NCBI GenBank assembly: GCA_016219275.1
Contig: JACRBM010000058.1
Span: forward strand, 62,001 to 126,000
Origin: Chloroflexota bacterium
GTDB taxonomy: Bacteria > Chloroflexota > Anaerolineae > UBA4142
Length of the DNA stretch: 64,000 nucleotides
Direction: 5' to 3'
Part shown: positions 16,617 through 25,342 of the stretch, one piece after another
Layout of the letters: each line of letters begins with the position of its first letter
Position numbering within the stretch: position 1 is the stretch's first letter
The notes under the pieces: generated by a model
What the model was told of the DNA's origin: nothing
The model's database searches: none
The model's input: the letters and a program-made list of their open reading frames with translations, nothing else
Made by a program: the position numbers and the translations under genes

Positions 16617-18050
16617 ATGGAACTGTTCAACCGCGAATCAAAAGAACTCCATCTGCCCGAGGGCGCGGATCCAGCCGCGTTGGTGTATCACCATGCGCCG
16701 GATCCAATGTTCCTCTTCCGAGTGGGTTCCGATGGAGATTATCGTTGCATTTCGGCAAACCGCGCGTATTTGAATCGGATGGGTTTGTCGGAAGCGGAGG
16801 TGGTCGGCAAACGCATTGAAGAAGTACTGCCCGAATCGGAGGTCTCCTTCACCGTGGCGAAATATCGGCAAGTGAGCCAAGCCCGCCAACCGATTCGGTT
16901 TGAGAGCGGCGCGCGCGGGGCGTCGGTCGCGCAAACGACGCTCGCGCCGATTCTCGATGCGGCGGGGCATTGCGTTTACTTGCTGGGCATTGATCGCGAT
17001 ATTACCGAATTCAAACGCGCCGAAATCGCCGAACGCGAACGCCGGATTTTCGCGGAAACGTTACGCGGCATTACCGCGATGGTCAATGGCACACTCGATC
17101 TGGATCAAGTGTTAGAGCAGATCTTGATCAACGTTGGGCGGGTTGTGCCACATGACGCCGCGAATATCTTGTTGTTGGATGCGGACGGTTCGCTGCGTCT
17201 CGCGCGTGGTCGCGGGTACGAATCCTTCGGCGGGCGGGGCGATATGCAAGGTGCGCGGATCGAGCAGATGCCGTTGTTGAAACGAATGATCGAAACCCAG
17301 TGTCCGGTCGCGATTCTGGATGTGTGCGCGTGCGACGCCTGGAACGCGGATTTGCCCGGGACGGAATGGATTCGCGCGTATGCCGGTGCGCCGCTGCGGA
17401 TGAACGGACGCGTGATCGGCTTTCTCAATCTCGACAGCGCGACGACCGCGCGTTTCACGCCCGTGGACGCGGAACGCTTGCAATCCTTCGCGGACCAAAT
17501 CACGGTCGCGATTGAGAATGCGCGTTTGCACGCGCAGGTGCGCGAATTGGCAATCGTGGACGAACTAACCGGCTTGTACAATCGGCGCGGCTTGTTCCAA
17601 TTCGGCGAGTACGAAGTGCATCGGGCGGTGCGCAACAAACGTCCGTTGTCGGTGATCTTGTTGGACATTGATCGCTTTAAGAACGTGAACGATACGTATG
17701 GACATTCCGCCGGCGACGTGGTGCTGCGCGATCTCGCGGAGTGTTGCCGCGAGGGCATCCGGGGGATTGACATTGTGGCGCGCTATGGCGGCGAAGAGTT
17801 CGTCGTGCTTTTGCCGGAAACGGACGTGAGTTCCGCCAAAAAAGTTGCCGAACGTTTGCGTTGCTCGATTCAAGAGACGCTCTTCATTGTCGGTTCGGCG
17901 GAGCGGGGGGATAGTGTTCGCATCACGGTGAGTTTGGGTGTCGTTGGGATGCATCCGGCGGTCCAGAAATTGGCTGCCTTGATCGAATGCGCGGATCACG
18001 CGCAGTATCGCGCCAAGAATAGCGGCGGCAACGCCGTGGTGGCGGTCTGA
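16617..18050 (+). CDS. Diguanylate cyclase with PAS and GAF sensor domains
   Basis: The 477-residue protein has a PAS domain (about 20-135), a GAF domain (about 145-300) and a GGDEF domain (about 310-477) with the active GGEEF motif near 391-395. It should make cyclic di-GMP from two GTP in response to signals bound by PAS or GAF. No membrane segments are seen, so it is cytosolic. No RxxD inhibitory site was recognised before GGEEF. Cyclic di-GMP commonly controls exopolysaccharide synthesis, and the window also has a cyclic-di-GMP riboswitch at 33400-33490. The ATG follows GAGGGAG. Confidence 0.92.
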   Translation: MELFNRESKELHLPEGADPAALVYHHAPDPMFLFRVGSDGDYRCISANRAYLNRMGLSEAEVVGKRIEEVLPESEVSFTVAKYRQVSQARQPIRFESGARGASVAQTTLAPILDAAGHCVYLLGIDRDITEFKRAEIAERERRIFAETLRGITAMVNGTLDLDQVLEQILINVGRVVPHDAANILLLDADGSLRLARGRGYESFGGRGDMQGARIEQMPLLKRMIETQCPVAILDVCACDAWNADLPGTEWIRAYAGAPLRMNGRVIGFLNLDSATTARFTPVDAERLQSFADQITVAIENARLHAQVRELAIVDELTGLYNRRGLFQFGEYEVHRAVRNKRPLSVILLDIDRFKNVNDTYGHSAGDVVLRDLAECCREGIRGIDIVARYGGEEFVVLLPETDVSSAKKVAERLRCSIQETLFIVGSAERGDSVRITVSLGVVGMHPAVQKLAALIECADHAQYRAKNSGGNAVVAV

Positions 18051-18053
18051 ATT

Positions 18054-18088
18054 TGGAATTTGGAACTTGCAACTTCCAACCTCTAAAC
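18054..18088. repeat. Heptanucleotide tandem repeat (AATTTGG-like)
   Basis: Units AATTTGG, AATTTGG, AACTTGC, AACTTCC, AACCTCT lie between the cyclase stop and the next start. The frame of the next gene is open through it from TTG 18053, but the repeat is likely non-coding. Confidence 0.6.
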
Positions 18089-18103
18089 TCTATCCATGGT
18101 GAA

Positions 18104-19507
18104 ATGATCGTTCTGACCAACCGCATCTCGCGCAGCGCCAGGTTTCTGCAACGCCGGCGATGGCTCATCTTGATGCTGGTCGCGCCCTTTTTATTTTTCC
18201 CCTCCCCTGATATCGCGCTCGCGCTTGTCATCGTGCCGGGGCTGTGGATTATTTTTTGGTTGGCGGGCGAGCAACCGTTTGCGCGCACACCGCTGAATCC
18301 GGCGCTGCTTGTGCTTTGCCTGATGATGCTGGTCAGTCTCGGCGTGACGTACGATGTAGGTGTGAGTCTGCCGAAAATTGCCGGCTTGATCCTGGGTATC
18401 GGCGTGTTCGATGGTTTTGCCAGTTATGCAAAGAGTCCGCGCGGTTGGTGGCTGTGCTTCCTGGTGTTCTTGCTCGCGGGACTGGGTGTCGCGGTGATCG
18501 GTTTGCTGGGCACGCAGTGGGCGATCAAGTTCGATGCGCTCGTGCCTTTCACTTATCGCTTTGAGCCGCGCATCGTCGGTCTGCCCGGCGCGGAAAAGGG
18601 CATTAGCCCGAACGAAGTTGCCGGCGCGCTGTTGTGGGTGATCCCGTCCTGGTTCGCATTCTGGTTGATCGGGTTGACGCAACTGAAACACCAAACCCCT
18701 GTGCCGCGCCGATGGCTTGCGCCGATCAACTTGCTGATCGGTGAAGCCCTGTTGTTTGTCGTTTTAGTTTTCCTGTTGTGCCAATCGCGGAGTGCGTATC
18801 TAGCCCTTGCCGTCGCGACCGTCTTGTTGGTTCTGTGGTTGGTTCGGCATCGTTCGCGATTGTTCGCGGGCATTTTGATCGCCATCGGAATCCTGCTCGT
18901 GACCTTCGCGTGGCGCTACGAAACCGACCCGTTGTTGCGCGAGGCGCTTGGCTCGTTCAGCATCGGCGGCGCATCGGTCTCGCTCGATACGTTCAACGGT
19001 CGCGCGGTCGTGTGGTCGCGCGCACGGATGGGCATCGAGAAATATCCGCTCACGGGCATGGGGATGAATACGTTTCGTTACCTCGTGAATACGCTTGAGC
19101 CGGACGATCCAATTTACGTCGGGCGCGATATCGCGCACGCGCACAACGAGTATTTCCAAGCCGCGCTCGACCTGGGAATTCCTGGGTTGCTCGCACTGGT
19201 CGGAATCTACGCAATCGCGTTTTGGATGTTGCGCCAAGTGTGGCGTCAAGCGACGTGGAAATCTGCCGGCGCGCCAGACTCCACTTGGTTGACGCCGCGC
19301 GTCACCCAGGTGCTCGTCCTGGGATTGGGACTTGGCTTGTTCGCGCACCTGCTGTACGGATTGACCGAGGCAGTCGCGTTGGGCGCTAAACCGGGCATCT
19401 TGTTTTGGATGCTCCTCGGGTTGGTGGCGGGGTTGTATCAGCAAGAAGAAATCGGCTCGCGGGTTTTGGCGAATAAAAACCATCCGCGTCCTGAATTACC
19501 AGGTTAA
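18104..19507 (+). CDS. O-antigen ligase/polymerase-like membrane protein (Wzy_C)
   Basis: The 467-residue protein has about 11-12 hydrophobic segments and a large extracytoplasmic loop before the last ones. The motif NGRAVVWSRARMGIEKYPLTGMGMNTF followed by AHAHNEYFQAALDLGIPGLL is the Wzy_C/O-antigen ligase hallmark, with Arg and His residues used in glycan transfer. It likely polymerises the glycan or joins it to an acceptor such as a surface protein, at the outer face of the membrane. ATG 18104 is chosen because the frame upstream is a heptamer repeat. It is the only polymerase/ligase seen in the window, so it probably serves the glycan made by the 0.3-7 kb genes. Confidence 0.85.
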   Translation: MIVLTNRISRSARFLQRRRWLILMLVAPFLFFPSPDIALALVIVPGLWIIFWLAGEQPFARTPLNPALLVLCLMMLVSLGVTYDVGVSLPKIAGLILGIGVFDGFASYAKSPRGWWLCFLVFLLAGLGVAVIGLLGTQWAIKFDALVPFTYRFEPRIVGLPGAEKGISPNEVAGALLWVIPSWFAFWLIGLTQLKHQTPVPRRWLAPINLLIGEALLFVVLVFLLCQSRSAYLALAVATVLLVLWLVRHRSRLFAGILIAIGILLVTFAWRYETDPLLREALGSFSIGGASVSLDTFNGRAVVWSRARMGIEKYPLTGMGMNTFRYLVNTLEPDDPIYVGRDIAHAHNEYFQAALDLGIPGLLALVGIYAIAFWMLRQVWRQATWKSAGAPDSTWLTPRVTQVLVLGLGLGLFAHLLYGLTEAVALGAKPGILFWMLLGLVAGLYQQEEIGSRVLANKNHPRPELPG

Positions 19508-19512
19508 AGAAT

Positions 19513-20337
19513 GTGCCTGCGATGCCAAATGTGATCGAACTTGATATTGCCGGAATTCGCGTCGCGCTTGATATCGCGGATGCGGCGATGCGCGTCAAGG
19601 TGCGCGAACGCTACGCGGCGTTTATCGTCGCCGAGGGACGACCGCAAGTTCGCGTGCGCGTGGAGGTCGTCGCCGAGGCACGATTTGTGCCGGCGCGTCC
19701 AGGACCTTGGGTCATCGAAACTGCGCTCGCGGGCAATCGCCTGACCTATCGTTCGTACTTTGATGCCGGGTGGGTAGACCTTGACGGCGGCGAGGGCGCG
19801 GTCAAGATCGCGCCGCACGCCGATGTCGAAAACTTTTTGCGCGTGCTGTACGCGCATCTCTGTTTGCGCGCAGGCGGACTGTTGCTGCACGCGGCGGGCG
19901 TGGTCAGAGATCAGGCGGGCTATGTGTTCTTCGGCGAGTCCGGCAGCGGCAAGACCACCACCGCGCGGTTATCGCTCGACCTGGGATGCGCGGTGTTGAG
20001 CGACGACCTGGTTATCCTCAAAAAAGACGGCGACTCGTTTCGTGTGTTCGGGGTGCCTTTTCGCGGTGAGATGATGGAAGCGCCCCGGACGAATCTTTCC
20101 GCGCATCTGGCGGGACTGTATGCGCTCGCCAAGGACACGCGCCATTACCTCGCGCCGGTCGTTTCATCGCGCGGCGTGTCCCGGCTCGCAGCGTGTGTGC
20201 CCTTTGTGATGAGCCAGCCGGCTAATGCCGGACGCGTAATGAAAATTTGCGCAGACTTGGTCGCGCATGTCCCAGTCCGCGAGTTACACTTTAGCCGCGA
20301 TGACGGCTTTTGGAAGGTGATTGATGAACTTGACTAG
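19513..20337 (+). CDS. HPr-kinase-like P-loop protein, copy 2
   Basis: The 274-residue protein has a classical Walker A, FGESGSGKTTTARL near residue 140, preceded by LLLHAAGVV and followed by AVLSDDLVIL, the pattern of HPr-kinase-like proteins paired with PqqD. It is a diverged paralogue of the protein at 13799, which has a degenerate P-loop. Its last 14 bases overlap the PqqD gene start, a gene pair seen in lasso-peptide and exopolysaccharide clusters. It may phosphorylate or otherwise handle a peptide or carrier; no substrate is known. GTG 19513 is used; ATG 19522 is a close alternative. Confidence 0.7.
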   Translation: MPAMPNVIELDIAGIRVALDIADAAMRVKVRERYAAFIVAEGRPQVRVRVEVVAEARFVPARPGPWVIETALAGNRLTYRSYFDAGWVDLDGGEGAVKIAPHADVENFLRVLYAHLCLRAGGLLLHAAGVVRDQAGYVFFGESGSGKTTTARLSLDLGCAVLSDDLVILKKDGDSFRVFGVPFRGEMMEAPRTNLSAHLAGLYALAKDTRHYLAPVVSSRGVSRLAACVPFVMSQPANAGRVMKICADLVAHVPVRELHFSRDDGFWKVIDELD

Positions 20338-20617
20338 TTATCCCGTGCCGCATTCCCAGGTTGCCGCGCAGATCGTGGATGATGAGGCGGTGATCGTTTT
20401 GGCGGATGCCGGTGAAGTGACCGTGTTGAACCCGGTGGGTACGCGCGTATGGGAATTGATAGACGGCGCGCACACGGTTCAGCAGATGGTGAACGTGATT
20501 GCGGATGAATTTGAAGTGACGCCCGAACAAGCGCGAGAAGATGTGGAAGAGTTTTTGGAAACGTTAGCGCAAAACAAGATGGTAGTGTTTGATGACACAC
20601 CACGTCACCCAAGTTGA
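20324..20617 (+). CDS. PqqD-family protein (RRE), copy 2
   Basis: The 97-residue protein shows the PqqD core VLADAGEVTVLNPVGTRVWELIDGAHTVQQMVNVI followed by a C-terminal helix with VEEFLETLAQNKMV. It should bind a leader peptide. The start ATG 20324 overlaps the end of the HPr-kinase-like gene and has GGAAGGTGA upstream. There is no radical SAM gene directly beside it; the nearest is at 23982, past two surface-protein genes, and the nearest short peptide is at 25343. Pairing with those is inference. Confidence 0.8.
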   Translation: MNLTSYPVPHSQVAAQIVDDEAVIVLADAGEVTVLNPVGTRVWELIDGAHTVQQMVNVIADEFEVTPEQAREDVEEFLETLAQNKMVVFDDTPRHPS

Positions 20618-20695
20618 GTAGGATTGGGAGCGTGGGGCATATCATTTGTTTGGCTTGGAATGGTTGAATTCATTGAATTATGTTGAGAGGCAACT

Positions 20696-22225
20696 ATGGC
20701 AAAACCAATTCGTTTTTCCCTAATTGTAGTTGTGTGGTTAGCTGGGTTGTTGCTGTTGACGCCAAAAAGCGCTTTGGCAGCAACCTGTAATTGGACTGGA
20801 AATGTTGATAGCACTTGGGCGACCATTGGAAATTGGGATTGTGGTCAAGTGCCGGTGTCCGGCGATATTGCGGTGATTGGTCCCGCAATTAACAGCCCTT
20901 TGGTAAGCACAAGTACCACGGTTGGAACTATTATTATCAACAGTGGCGGTATATTGACGTACAGCGCCGGCAGCGGAGTATCCTTTTCAATAACTACGTT
21001 TACAATCAATGATGGAGGTAAGTTTATTCATAACCGCGCAACAACTGTTCCTATCACTGGGAGCAATAGGACCTTCAGTTCCGGAAGCACAGTCGAGATA
21101 CAGGACTGGGCAACAACTACATCCTCGGCGTTACCCACGTTTGGCAATGTCATCATCAACTCGGCTAGCACGATTCAATTCGCTGGGTACTTGAGTGTCG
21201 TGAATGGAACGTTGACAAAACAAAACACAGGTGAATTGCGACTGGGAACCACGCATGCTGTGAGTGTCACCATCGGTGGTAATTTCGATCTTCAAGGTGG
21301 GACGGGAACGATTCAGAGCGGCAACACCTCAAATACCGCTACAATGTCTCTGAACGGGAATGTTTCGATTGCGAGTGGGGCGACTCTTCAACGAGGAAGT
21401 TCCGCAAGCGGTTTGTGGAGTCTTGATGTCAAAGGCAATTGGATCAACAACGGCGGTACCTTCACTGCCGGCACAAGCACTGTCGGCTTCAACGGTACCT
21501 CCGCGCAAACGATTAGCGGCACAACCACCTTCAACAATCTCACGATCAACAATGGAACCGGGGGCAGTACGACACTCGCCGCCGATGCTACCGTCAACGG
21601 AACATTGACGCTGACCACAGACCTTCAGACTGCTTCGTCCAACAACCTCACCCTGGGCAGTAGTGCGACCTGTTCAGGCAACGGCGATGTGTTGGGCAAT
21701 GTGAAACGCACTAGCATCAGCGCCGGCTCGACCTATTGCTTTGGCAATCCGAACGTGTCCATCAATTTTGCCAGTGGAACGTTCGCGTCGCCCAGCATCG
21801 TGATGTCGCTGGTCAAACCCAAACCGGCGAATGCCGATTTCTCGAATGCGGTCAATCGTCTGTATTCCATCAATGCGAACGGCGTTGATAGTTTCACCGC
21901 GACGTTGCGCTTGCACTATCTCGATGCGGAACTCAACGGCAACACGGAAGGCGCGACGCTGGCGCTCTGGAAATTCGTGGGTTCAAACACGTGGACCAAA
22001 TTCGACAACACCAACAACAACACGACGAATAACTGGGTGGAGCATAATGCCATCACTGGTTTTTCGTCCTGGGTCTTGTCGAATAATGCGCCGGCATCGC
22101 CCACCCCCATTACGATCGCGAGCATGGAAGTGGAATCCGGCGGACCCGACCTGACGCACGCGACGGTAGCCATCGGCGCGCTTGGCATTCTCGCGTTCGG
22201 CGCGATCATCTTTGCGCGAAACTAG
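20696..22225 (+). CDS. Exported repetitive surface protein with C-terminal membrane anchor
   Basis: The 509-residue protein has a signal peptide (MAKPIRFSLIVVVWLAGLLL, cut after SALAA). A long Thr/Ser/Asn/Gly-rich region follows with repeated strand-turn patterns such as TFNNLTINNG and VTIGGNFDLQGG, typical of a right-handed beta-helix or autotransporter-like passenger. A C-terminal domain near 380-470 precedes a final hydrophobic helix (IGALGILAFGAIIFARN) that ends in Arg-Asn. The anchor is like a sorting signal, but no PEP or LPXTG motif is seen. Base composition is lower in GC than the neighbours. GAGAGG precedes the ATG, and a hairpin with T-run follows the stop. Confidence 0.72.
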   Translation: MAKPIRFSLIVVVWLAGLLLLTPKSALAATCNWTGNVDSTWATIGNWDCGQVPVSGDIAVIGPAINSPLVSTSTTVGTIIINSGGILTYSAGSGVSFSITTFTINDGGKFIHNRATTVPITGSNRTFSSGSTVEIQDWATTTSSALPTFGNVIINSASTIQFAGYLSVVNGTLTKQNTGELRLGTTHAVSVTIGGNFDLQGGTGTIQSGNTSNTATMSLNGNVSIASGATLQRGSSASGLWSLDVKGNWINNGGTFTAGTSTVGFNGTSAQTISGTTTFNNLTINNGTGGSTTLAADATVNGTLTLTTDLQTASSNNLTLGSSATCSGNGDVLGNVKRTSISAGSTYCFGNPNVSINFASGTFASPSIVMSLVKPKPANADFSNAVNRLYSINANGVDSFTATLRLHYLDAELNGNTEGATLALWKFVGSNTWTKFDNTNNNTTNNWVEHNAITGFSSWVLSNNAPASPTPITIASMEVESGGPDLTHATVAIGALGILAFGAIIFARN

Positions 22226-22311
22226 GAATAGGCGCGTTGGCGCGGGAACGCAAGCGCCAAGGTAGCGCGGCGCGAAAACGGCGTTAGACGCTTCGCGCGC
22301 CTATTCCTTTT
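22225..22311 (+). terminator. Large hairpin with T-run after the surface-protein gene
   Basis: GGAATAGGCGCG (22225-22236) pairs with CGCGCCTATTCC (22296-22307), followed by TTTT. Smaller hairpins sit in the loop (TTGGCGC with GCGCCAA). It probably ends transcription of the 20696 gene or lowers it. Confidence 0.6.
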
Positions 22312-22451
22312 CAAGCAATTACGGAATTTGAGAATCGAACTTGCAAGACAAAACATCATTTGGTCGGCGAAAGTTTTTTCGCTTGCCTTGATATTCCAGG
22401 GTGATTTTTTCAGTCCAACATTCGTGAACGAGAATCTTTAAGGAGATTATC
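22312..22451. other. Leader region of the second surface-protein gene
   Basis: About 140 bp of relatively AT-rich sequence before the ATG at 22452. AAGGAGATT at about 22440-22448 is a strong ribosome site. No convincing promoter boxes were assigned. Confidence 0.3.
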
Positions 22452-23963
22452 ATGCTTCGACCCTATTCAGATCGGCTACGCACGCGTCTAGTTCGCTCCC
22501 TAGTTTTTGCCACGTTCTTGCTCGTACTCGGTATCCTCTTACTTGCTCTGCCCACAGCAGAACCCGTGTTCGCGGCAAGCGTAGGGATTGATCAGTGCGC
22601 CAATGGTGTTGCGGGTACCAATCCCCAGAGTTGTTCTTGGACAACCGGTATCGTCGGCAACTCCAATTCGTCGTACATCGAAGGTATGGCAAGCCCGCAG
22701 CGGTTTCTCTTGTCCAACTTGTACAGCGGTTCCGCCGGCAGTCAATGCAACAACACCACAAGGGTTTGTAACTTGACCTTTTCCGCGAGTTGGACTGATG
22801 GAACGAAACATGGCTACGACATGCTTGTTTCGTGGGACCAAGCCGTCGTGATCAATAAGCAGATCGCCGGCGTTTCCAATTTCTATCTAAATCCATGCGC
22901 CGGTTACAACCCCGGCGATACGGCTACCTGTACGGATGTTTATACGACGAACCAAAACATCTATAACGTTCCCTTGCCGGATGATTCATTTGTAAGCGGA
23001 TCGTTTCAGGTGGATGGAAGCACGCAATCGCGCATTAACGCGTTCGAAGGATTGTATGGTGACCGTCAACTTCGCATCTATGCCAACCAACCGATTACCA
23101 GCGCGGTCATGCTCCTATCCCATTGCACGAATAATCTTTCTTCCTGCGGCATTGCCAACGGCTCAGATACCTCTGGGCAGACCGTGATCTCATACACGTT
23201 GATCTATACGACGAATGCAACCGATGCACTTGTGACCTTCGCGGGTCATTTTGCGTTGAGTGGTAACCCGCGCATCAATCCGCTGACATGGGGTTATTCG
23301 AACGGCTCTGGCGCGATCGGTGGCGCATCCTGGCATGTGAAGGACCCAAAACTCAACTATACGGGTGGTAGTCAGGATAATCAGGCGCAATTGTTCGAGG
23401 GAAGCGCGTATCCGATTGACAGTGGTACCCGCGCCGGCGGCGGCACGGTGACGAGCGGAGCAATTACCGACACGGTGTGGATGACGAATACAGCCGCGGG
23501 CGCATCTGACATTGTTGGCAATGTTCATTTCTATGTCTGCGCGGATACCATCGTTCCGTTTTCGCCTCCACTATCCTCCACGCTTCCGTATGGATGTCTC
23601 ACGACAACAAGTGGTGCGGGCTATACGGTAACCGACATTGGCACCAAGACCTTGAACGTTGTCAACGCGGGAAATAAAAAGAATAGTTCGGTAACATCGG
23701 CGGTTTATACACCGACATTCGCCGGACGTTATTGCTTCTTGACGGTGTTCACTCCAACGGATGCAATTCCTTACAACTATAACGTCATGTCCGACACGAA
23801 CAGCACAAGCGAGTGTTTTGAGTATAACAATCCTACGCCACTTGGCGTGTACTCATTGAGCGCGAGCAGTGGCACGGATTGGACGATGATGGTCGTCGCC
23901 TTTGGGTTGCTCGGCATCGTTGTGAGCGTTGGCGTTCTGAAGTTTGGCTGGCGTCGCAACTAG
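22452..23963 (+). CDS. Exported Cys-containing surface protein with C-terminal anchor
   Basis: The 503-residue protein has a basic N-terminus and signal peptide (hydrophobic about 17-35, cut near PVFAA), a body rich in Thr, Ser, Asn and Gly with about 14 cysteines, and a C-terminal helix (MMVVAFGLLGIVVSVGVLKF) ending in GWRRN. No known enzyme motif is seen. Like the protein at 20696, it ends in a hydrophobic anchor and Arg-Asn, so both may be handled by the same anchoring or processing machinery. It lies directly upstream of a radical SAM maturase, a short peptide and the C25 peptidases. A strong AAGGAGA site precedes the ATG. Confidence 0.7.
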   Translation: MLRPYSDRLRTRLVRSLVFATFLLVLGILLLALPTAEPVFAASVGIDQCANGVAGTNPQSCSWTTGIVGNSNSSYIEGMASPQRFLLSNLYSGSAGSQCNNTTRVCNLTFSASWTDGTKHGYDMLVSWDQAVVINKQIAGVSNFYLNPCAGYNPGDTATCTDVYTTNQNIYNVPLPDDSFVSGSFQVDGSTQSRINAFEGLYGDRQLRIYANQPITSAVMLLSHCTNNLSSCGIANGSDTSGQTVISYTLIYTTNATDALVTFAGHFALSGNPRINPLTWGYSNGSGAIGGASWHVKDPKLNYTGGSQDNQAQLFEGSAYPIDSGTRAGGGTVTSGAITDTVWMTNTAAGASDIVGNVHFYVCADTIVPFSPPLSSTLPYGCLTTTSGAGYTVTDIGTKTLNVVNAGNKKNSSVTSAVYTPTFAGRYCFLTVFTPTDAIPYNYNVMSDTNSTSECFEYNNPTPLGVYSLSASSGTDWTMMVVAFGLLGIVVSVGVLKFGWRRN

Positions 23964-23981
23964 CGCGAGAATCAAACCAGG

Positions 23982-25166
23982 TTGAGCGACTCGACAATGC
24001 TACCGTCCACGCCCGTTGATAATAGGCTGCCCGATCTCGTAGACGCCCCGTCTCAGAATAACCCCTACGCGCGGATTCTTGCCAAAATGGCGAAACAACA
24101 TCGCCTTGTTGCCGTGCATTGGGAATTAACTTATCGGTGTAACGAGACCTGCGCGCACTGTTACCTCGAAGCATCCCCACCGCTTGGCGCAATACCAGGC
24201 GAATTGACGACTGTTCAAGCCAAGCAAGTCGTTGACCAAATTGCCGGGATCGGCGCGTTGCAAATGACCTTTTCCGGCGGCGAGATCTTGGTGCGACGCG
24301 ATTTTTTCGAGATCGCCGAGTACGCGCGCCGCAAGCGTTTGGCAATTCGTCTGATGACGAACGGCATCCTGATCAATCCCCGGCTCGCCGATTGCATCGC
24401 GGCTTTGCATCCAACCGGCGTCGAACTCTCGTTATATGGCGCGGATGCCGCGACGCACGACGCGATCACGCAACGTCCGCGCTCGTTTGAACTGACCCTC
24501 CGCGCGTTTCGTCTTTTGCGCGAACGCGGTGTCCATACCGTGATGAAAACACCGCTGATGCGCGAAAACGTCCGGCAATTGCCTGCGCTGCGCGCGCTTG
24601 CGGCAAATGTGGGTGCGACGTTTTATTACGATCCAACTATCACAGCAAAAGATAACGGGGACACGAGTCCGGTAAAGCATCGGCTGACGTACGACGACCT
24701 GGTGTCGTTGCTACGCGCGGAAATCAACGCCGATGATTTTGCGCTTGCTCCGCTGCGGGATGATACGCAAAATCCTTGCGCGATCGGTTCGAGCAGTCTG
24801 GTCATTGATCCCTACGGCGCGGTTTTTCCGTGTCTCCAAACGCGCATTCCGGCTGGTAATTTGCGCGATCAATCTTTGAAAGAAATCTGGGATGGCGCGC
24901 TAGTCTTCCGGGAACTCGGCGCGCTGACCTGGTCGGAATTGCCAATTTGCCGGACATGCGAACTGAACCGACTTTGCACGCGTTGTCATGGCATGGCGCG
25001 TGAGGCAAACGGCGATCTTCATGCGCCGTCCACGATCCATTGTCGTGATGCTTTAGCGCGGCGTCAGGTATTGGTTGAGAAAAAAATCCTACCCTTGGAT
25101 TTTCCAATTCCGGCGCATCTCCAAGATTATCTATTCGATGTCGCGCGTCATGCCGACTTTTCCTGA
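23982..25166 (+). CDS. Radical SAM/SPASM peptide maturase 3
   Basis: The 394-residue enzyme has the motif LTYRCNETCAHCY (C-x3-C-x2-C near residues 52-59), FSGGEIL near 99 and LMTNGIL, then a SPASM part with CLQTRIPAGN and CRTCELNRLCTRCHG. It is of the general PqqE/mycofactocin-maturase kind. A short Cys-containing peptide begins 177 bp downstream, which is its most likely substrate, and the second PqqD at 20324 may be its partner. The start given is TTG 23982, right after an AGG; ATG 23997 is an alternative with no ribosome site. Confidence 0.85.
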   Translation: MSDSTMLPSTPVDNRLPDLVDAPSQNNPYARILAKMAKQHRLVAVHWELTYRCNETCAHCYLEASPPLGAIPGELTTVQAKQVVDQIAGIGALQMTFSGGEILVRRDFFEIAEYARRKRLAIRLMTNGILINPRLADCIAALHPTGVELSLYGADAATHDAITQRPRSFELTLRAFRLLRERGVHTVMKTPLMRENVRQLPALRALAANVGATFYYDPTITAKDNGDTSPVKHRLTYDDLVSLLRAEINADDFALAPLRDDTQNPCAIGSSSLVIDPYGAVFPCLQTRIPAGNLRDQSLKEIWDGALVFRELGALTWSELPICRTCELNRLCTRCHGMAREANGDLHAPSTIHCRDALARRQVLVEKKILPLDFPIPAHLQDYLFDVARHADFS

Positions 25167-25238
25167 TTCGATGTATAGATCTTCTGACGATTCAATCGCG
25201 GCGCGTCCCATCGAGATTAAGGTTTGCTCTTGGAAGGC

Positions 25239-25278
25239 GCTCACGTTCAGACATTGCATACAACGTCTCTACGTGAGC
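25239..25278. promoter_or_regulatory. Stem-loop upstream of the short peptide gene
   Basis: GCTCACGT (25239-25246) pairs perfectly with ACGTGAGC (25271-25278), and inside it AGAC pairs with GTCT. It has no T-run. It may be an mRNA processing or stabilising structure that allows the peptide to be made at a different level from the upstream maturase. Confidence 0.4.
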
Positions 25279-25329
25279 CATGATCCTAAATCGTTAACAG
25301 CACATCTAAAGTTACGACGATAATATAGC

Positions 25330-25336
25330 AAGGAGA
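25330..25336 (+). promoter_or_regulatory. Strong ribosome binding site of the peptide gene
   Basis: AAGGAGA lies 6 bp before ATG 25343, the strongest Shine-Dalgarno match in this neighbourhood, consistent with high expression of a peptide precursor. Confidence 0.6.
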
Positions 25337-25342
25337 CATTTC

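Noticed and set aside
20696-23963. Exosortase/PEP-CTERM system
   Set aside because: No PEP motif before the C-terminal helices and no exosortase-type membrane protein in the window.
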